Source of the DNA: Paracoccaceae bacterium
Lineage (GTDB): Bacteria > Pseudomonadota > Alphaproteobacteria > Rhodobacterales > Rhodobacteraceae
NCBI GenBank assembly: GCA_007129775.1
Contig: SKUV01000192.1
Coordinates: forward strand, 1-9,379
Direction: 5' to 3'
Length of the DNA stretch: 9,379 nt
Shown here: one piece after another, positions 6,449-9,379 of the stretch
Numbering within the stretch: the stretch's first letter is position 1
Layout: every line of letters begins with the position of its first letter
Translations under genes and position numbers: made by a program
Notes under the pieces: generated by a model
What the model saw: only the letters and a program-made list of their open reading frames with translations
What the model was told of the DNA's origin: nothing
The model's database searches: none

Positions 6449-7210
6449 TCAGAGCATCGCCATGCCGCCGTTCACATGCAGCGTCGCCCCGGTAACATAG
6501 CCGGCCTCGGGGCTGGCGAGATAGAGCACGGCCGCCCCGATCTCTTCGGGCGCGCCCATCCGGCCCGCGGGCACCTGCCCGATCAGCCGGGCCTGCTGAT
6601 CTTCGGTAAGCTTGTCGGTCATCGGCGTGGTGATGAAGCCCGGCGCCACGCAATTCACGGTGATGCCGCGGCCGGCCACCTCGGCGGCGAGGCTTTTGGA
6701 CATGCCCACCAGGCCGGCCTTGGCGGCGGCGTAATTGCCCTGCCCCGGGTTGCCCGTGGCCCCGACGATCGAGCCGATGTTCACGATCCGGCCCCAGCGC
6801 GCCTTCATCATCCCGCGCAGCACACCGCGCGACAGCCGGAAGGGCACGCTCAGGTTCAACTCCAGCACCGCCTGCCAGTCGTCGTCGGACATCCGCATGA
6901 ACAGCCCGTCGCGGGTGATCCCGGCGTTGTTCACCAGAATGTCGACACCTCCCATCGCCTCGGCGGCCCGGCCGGGAAGCGCCTCCAGCGCCGCCGGATC
7001 GGACAGATCGCATTGCAGCACATGGGCCCGACCGCCCTGCATGCCGCCCTGCGCCGCGGCCAACGCCCCGGCCAGCGCCTCCAGCGGCGCGATCCGGCTG
7101 CCCGTCAGCGCCACCTCGGCCCCGGCGCCGTGCAGCGCCGTGGCGATGGCGCCGCCGATTCCCCCCGACGCCCCCGTCACCAGAGCCCGCTTCCCTGCAA
7201 GATCGAACAT
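6449..7210 (-). CDS. fabG: 3-oxoacyl-ACP reductase
   Basis: A 253-residue short-chain dehydrogenase/reductase that uses NADPH to reduce 3-oxoacyl-ACP, the first reduction of each fatty-acid elongation cycle. The cofactor loop TGASGGIG is at 12-19 and NNAG at 94-97. The catalytic tetrad is N119, S147, Y160 and K164 (YAAAK). VNCVAPGFITTPMT (185-198) and the C-terminal GATLHVNGGMAML complete the FabG pattern. It is a few residues longer than most FabG proteins (244-248), because of a Gln/Gly/Ala-rich insert around 51-62 before the CDLSD strand. The neighbouring acpP supports FabG over a generic SDR. The Shine-Dalgarno is only a G run about 10 nt upstream. Its promoter should lie in the divergent region beyond 7210. 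fabD is not upstream. Confidence 0.94.
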   Translation of the reverse strand: MFDLAGKRALVTGASGGIGGAIATALHGAGAEVALTGSRIAPLEALAGALAAAQGGMQGGRAHVLQCDLSDPAALEALPGRAAEAMGGVDILVNNAGITRDGLFMRMSDDDWQAVLELNLSVPFRLSRGVLRGMMKARWGRIVNIGSIVGATGNPGQGNYAAAKAGLVGMSKSLAAEVAGRGITVNCVAPGFITTPMTDKLTEDQQARLIGQVPAGRMGAPEEIGAAVLYLASPEAGYVTGATLHVNGGMAML

Positions 7211-7391
7211 CTGCGTCTGCCCCCCGTTCCGATTGACCGGCCCTGCTTAGCAGCCCTGTCCCAGGCGCACCACCGAAGATGCGAGGACCACGCCATACGT
7301 GCGCCATAATCACTTGATACAACTTGAGGTTGTTAACGGCCGGTTTACCCCGATTATGAAAGATTACGAAGGGGTCAAAGGAACGCACGAG
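7211..7391. promoter_or_regulatory. Divergent promoter region of fabG and the DUF2726-like gene
   Basis: Between the two divergent starts the DNA becomes clearly AT-richer (about 7300-7395) than the coding regions around it. On the + strand TTGTTA (7330-7335) with an AT-rich -10 near 7354-7360 (TTATGAA) is a possible promoter, although the spacing is 18-19 bp. ACTTGA is repeated at 7312-7317 and 7322-7327, one helical turn apart, overlapping the dyad ACAAC-TTGAG-GTTGT (7319-7333). These could be operator sites. No clear fabG promoter was identified. Confidence 0.4.
7378..7382 (+). promoter_or_regulatory. Ribosome binding site deciding the DUF2726-like start
   Basis: AAGGA, 9 nt before the ATG at 7392. 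Neither of the upstream in-frame candidates (GTG 7299, ATG 7356) has an equally good site. Their extra codons are AT-rich, unlike the rest of the gene. Confidence 0.55.
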
Positions 7392-8147
7392 ATGATGGAA
7401 TCGTTCGGAGATGTCATCGCGGATGCGGCGGCCGGGGTATCGCTCACCGGCCTCGCCCTGACGCTGGGTGCCATCATGCTGGCCTTTGCCGTGCTGCGCC
7501 GGCGCCGCCGCGACCGGGAACGGGCGTTGGCGGCAAGGGCGCGCGCCGGTTACCCGCAACAGGACGTCGCCGCGCAGCGCGCGCCGGTCAGCCGTGGCGA
7601 ATGGGCCAACCGGCTGCGCGCGCGGGCCTCGAACGACGGTGACGCCCCGACGGAACCGGCGCCGGAACTGGTGGCGATCCTCGGCGGGGCCGACGACCCC
7701 GCGGCGCGGCTGCAGACGGTCGCGGCGTCGGATTTCCGGGTGCATCCGCTCCTGACCCGGGCGCAGGCGCGGTTGCTGCCGGCGCTGGAGCGGATCACCT
7801 ACACCCGCGGCAACGGCCATCGCCTGATGGCGCACACAAGGCTGGGCGACGTGGTGCAGCCCGTGGCCGGGCATGGCACCACGCCCGAGAGGCTGGCGCG
7901 CGCCATGCGCGCCCTGCATGGCCAGAGCCTCGAATTCGCGCTGTTCGACGGGGCCGGCATGCTGGTGGCCGTGATCGAGGTGCGCACCCACGCCACCCCC
8001 GGCGCGCGGCGTGATATCGAACTGGCGCTGCGGCGCGAGGTTCTGCGCAAGGCCGGCGTCGCACTCCATATCATTCCGCCGCAGGCGTCGGAGGCCGAGA
8101 TCGAAGCGCTGCTGCTGCCGCATCTGGCGCCGGTCAAGGCGGGCTGA
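7392..8147 (+). CDS. Membrane-anchored DUF2726-like protein
   Basis: A 251-residue protein of unknown function. One membrane segment lies at about residues 14-35, followed at once by a five-arginine cluster (36-40), which predicts the N-terminus outside and the rest in the cytoplasm. A variable Arg/Ala/Pro-rich linker runs to about 110. Residues about 117-242 resemble DUF2726, a domain related to restriction-endonuclease-like folds: a helix beginning LLTRAQARLLPALE (120-133), LGDVVQPV, then LEFALFD (180-186), LVAVIEVRTH (191-200), RRDIELALRREVLRKAGVALHII (206-228). The acidic positions E181 and E196 sit where that fold places metal ligands, but the family's usual ELD is EVR here, so nuclease activity is doubtful. 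A longer form starting at GTG 7299 is possible but less likely. It is divergent from fabG, with no co-transcribed partner visible. The domain call was made from pattern memory. Confidence 0.65.
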   Translation: MMESFGDVIADAAAGVSLTGLALTLGAIMLAFAVLRRRRRDRERALAARARAGYPQQDVAAQRAPVSRGEWANRLRARASNDGDAPTEPAPELVAILGGADDPAARLQTVAASDFRVHPLLTRAQARLLPALERITYTRGNGHRLMAHTRLGDVVQPVAGHGTTPERLARAMRALHGQSLEFALFDGAGMLVAVIEVRTHATPGARRDIELALRREVLRKAGVALHIIPPQASEAEIEALLLPHLAPVKAG

Positions 8148-8181
8148 AATCGTCGCCGGGACGAGGGCCCCGACGGCCACC

Positions 8182-8246
8182 CCAAAGCAGCCGGCCGGGC
8201 GGCTCTTGCCGCGCTCACCGGGCGAAACCGGCGCGTCACGAAAAGC
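8182..8246. repeat. Dispersed intergenic repeat, module 2, copy 2
   Basis: Counterpart of 5768-5840; the core 8195-8224 matches 26 of 30 bases. It begins 34 nt after the stop of the DUF2726-like gene, in the second convergent intergenic region of the window. Confidence 0.65.
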
Positions 8247-8266
8247 GGCGCAGTTCCGAGGCCCTC

Positions 8267-8314
8267 GCAGCAGATGACCCACGGGCAGCCGCGCGCGACG
8301 CCTGTGGTGGGCGG
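8267..8314. repeat. Dispersed intergenic repeat, module 1, copy 2
   Basis: Counterpart of 5614-5660 (about 35 of 47 bases). Here it follows module 2 by 20 nt; in the trpE-acpP gap it precedes module 2 by 107 nt, so the modules are in opposite order. Confidence 0.65.
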
Positions 8315-8325
8315 GGTCATGCAAC

Positions 8326-8339
8326 GCCGCCGCGGCGGC
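8326..8339. repeat. 14-bp perfect palindrome
   Basis: GCCGCCGCGGCGGC is fully self-complementary with no spacer. In DNA this rich in GC it may be chance; it is 12 bp past repeat module 1. Confidence 0.6.
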
Positions 8340-8522
8340 CTCGGCCATCCATTGCCGGGGCGGCTGGCAATCGGCTGTGAAGGGCCAAGGCCCCGGCGTT
8401 GCCGCGCACGCCCCCGAGGGCCCGGCGCAGCCCGTATGATCTACCCGGCCGGGCGCGGGACGGACGGCCGGAAAATACAGCGCCGGAGGGCGGTGACCTC
8501 CCGCCCCCCGGCACCTTGAAGA

Positions 8523-8557
8523 AACGGCTCGGGCGGGCGAGGGTCCCCCGCCCGCCC
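8523..8557 (-). terminator. Probable intrinsic terminator of the BCCT gene
   Basis: A 9-bp perfect stem GGGCGGGCG/CGCCCGCCC (8531-8539 and 8549-8557) with a 9-nt loop lies 17 nt downstream of the transporter stop. On the - strand it is followed, after a few bases, by an interrupted T run (GTTTCTT). It is strong in stem, modest in T tract. Confidence 0.65.
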
Positions 8558-8574
8558 CTGCCTGTTCGCGCGGC

Positions 8575-9379
8575 TCAGCGCGGCTCGTTCATCAGCCCGC
8601 GGAAGATCGCATAGCAGGCGCCGAGCAGCACCAGCGTGAACGGCAGCCCGGTCGAGACCGCCATGGCCTGCAACGCGATCAGCCCGCCGCCGAGCAGCAG
8701 CGCGATGGCCACGAGGCCTTCGACGCTGGCCCAGAAGATGCGCTGCACCACCGGCGCGTTGATCTTGCCCCCTGCGGCTATGGTGTCGATCACCAGACTG
8801 CCGGAGTCCGACGAGGTGATGAAGAACACCAGCACCAGCGTGATCCCGATGAAGGAGGTGATCGCCGCCAGCGGCAACTGGCTCAGCATCTCGAAGAGCT
8901 GCAGCTCCAGCGCCGCCTCCTGCACGCCGGCAAAGCCGTCGTTGACCACCTGCCCGATCGCCGTGCCGCCCAGCGCGGTCATCCACAGCACCGACAGCAC
9001 CGTCGGCACGATCAGCACCGCGATCAGGAACTCGCGCACCGTCCGGCCCCGGCTGACGCGGGCGATGAACATGCCGACGAAGGGTGACCAGCTGATCCAC
9101 CACGCCCAGTAGAAGGCCGTCCAGCCCTGCGCGAAGTTGGAATCCTCGCGCCCGAAGGGCATCGACAGCGCCGGCAGATACTGACCATAGGCACCCATAT
9201 TGGCGAAAAAGCCAGTCAGGATGTCCATCGTCGGCCCGGCAAGGATGATGAACAGCAGCAGCAGCGCGGCAAGGCCCATGTTGACCTCCGACAGCACCTT
9301 CACCCCGCCTTCGAGGCCGCGCACGATGGAGACGATGGCGATCAGCGTGATGAAGATGATCAGGAAGATCAGCACCGCA
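8575..9379 (-). CDS. BCCT family betaine/choline/carnitine transporter, C-terminal part
   Basis: The last 267 or so codons of a sodium- or proton-coupled inner-membrane uptake system for quaternary amines such as glycine betaine, choline or carnitine, often used for osmoprotection. The 5' half lies beyond the right edge. Several long hydrophobic segments are visible. Counting from the GTG codon at 9375, the family signature YWAWWISWSPFVGMF is at residues 89-103 with W92, W93 and W96, matching the aromatic substrate box of BetP (W373, W374, W377), followed by IARVSRGRTVREF. SSDSGSLVIDTIAAGG (188-203) is another conserved block. The protein ends soon after the last helix (GLMNEPR), so it has no long regulatory C-terminal tail like those of BetP or BetT. 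The substrate cannot be fixed from this part. It has its own terminator. Confidence 0.92.
   Translation of the reverse strand, partial: AVLIFLIIFITLIAIVSIVRGLEGGVKVLSEVNMGLAALLLLFIILAGPTMDILTGFFANMGAYGQYLPALSMPFGREDSNFAQGWTAFYWAWWISWSPFVGMFIARVSRGRTVREFLIAVLIVPTVLSVLWMTALGGTAIGQVVNDGFAGVQEAALELQLFEMLSQLPLAAITSFIGITLVLVFFITSSDSGSLVIDTIAAGGKINAPVVQRIFWASVEGLVAIALLLGGGLIALQAMAVSTGLPFTLVLLGACYAIFRGLMNEPR

Larger units (their letters stand above)
8148..8522. other. Gene-free stretch between the DUF2726-like gene and the BCCT terminator
   Basis: No credible gene is seen; frames here lack start sites and family features. It contains the second copies of the two repeat modules (8182-8246 and 8267-8314) and a 14-bp palindrome (8326-8339). 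No clear terminator for the rightward gene was found, only a weak interrupted stem (CGTCG 8151-8155 with CGACG 8171-8175) lacking a T tract. Confidence 0.6.

Noticed and set aside
5918..7309. A long + strand frame antisense to acpP and fabG
   Set aside because: Both opposite genes have complete catalytic motifs; this translation shows only compositional bias.
8151..8175. Possible terminator after the DUF2726-like gene
   Set aside because: The stem is interrupted and no T tract follows.
6219..8348. A long - strand frame running from beyond the DUF2726-like gene through fabG in another frame
   Set aside because: It overlaps two recognisable genes in different frames and becomes a low-complexity Arg/Gly run inside fabG; no start site and no domain.

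Overview
The window is high-GC chromosomal DNA. Its gene set and family variants point to an alphaproteobacterium of the Rhodobacteraceae/Paracoccaceae type: Gpt, an aminotransferase, a PpiD-like foldase and TrpE in series, and FabG-AcpP on the other strand. This placement comes from recognising protein families and gene neighbourhoods by eye, not from a database search. No CRISPR array, tRNA, rRNA, insertion sequence or phage gene was seen.

Left part (1-5558), all on the + strand: the C-terminal end of a LysE-family exporter, xanthine-guanine phosphoribosyltransferase (gpt), a PLP-dependent class I/II aminotransferase, a membrane-anchored PpiD/SurA-type foldase, and anthranilate synthase component I (trpE). 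Spacing is tight (25, 16, 83 and 4 nt). The 83-nt gap before the foldase holds a possible sigma-70 promoter, so two transcription units are likely: exporter-gpt-aminotransferase and ppiD-trpE.

Middle part (5559-7210): a 430-nt convergent intergenic region, then acpP and fabG on the - strand. The intergenic region contains a textbook intrinsic terminator for acpP, a second GC-rich hairpin, a short tandem repeat, an 11-bp perfect duplication and pieces of a dispersed repeat. fabG and acpP are 226 nt apart, with a good promoter for acpP in between. FabG and AcpP work together in type II fatty-acid synthesis; their usual partners fabD and fabF are not next to them here. Likewise trpG, trpD and trpC do not follow trpE.

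Right part (7211-9379): a relatively AT-rich divergent promoter region, then a + strand gene for a membrane-anchored DUF2726-like protein. A 427-nt gene-free stretch follows, carrying a second copy of the dispersed repeat, a palindrome and a terminator. The window ends in the C-terminal half of a BCCT-family (betaine/choline/carnitine) transporter on the - strand.

The proteins are mostly conserved housekeeping and transport families, and I see no convincing new multi-gene system. The most interesting signals are non-coding: a diverged, modular repeat present in both convergent gaps, one of which is also where two usual gene neighbourhoods (trp and fab) end. Secondary points are a foldase whose parvulin domain seems to lack its catalytic histidines, and an AT-rich fabG/DUF2726 divergent region with helically phased repeats.
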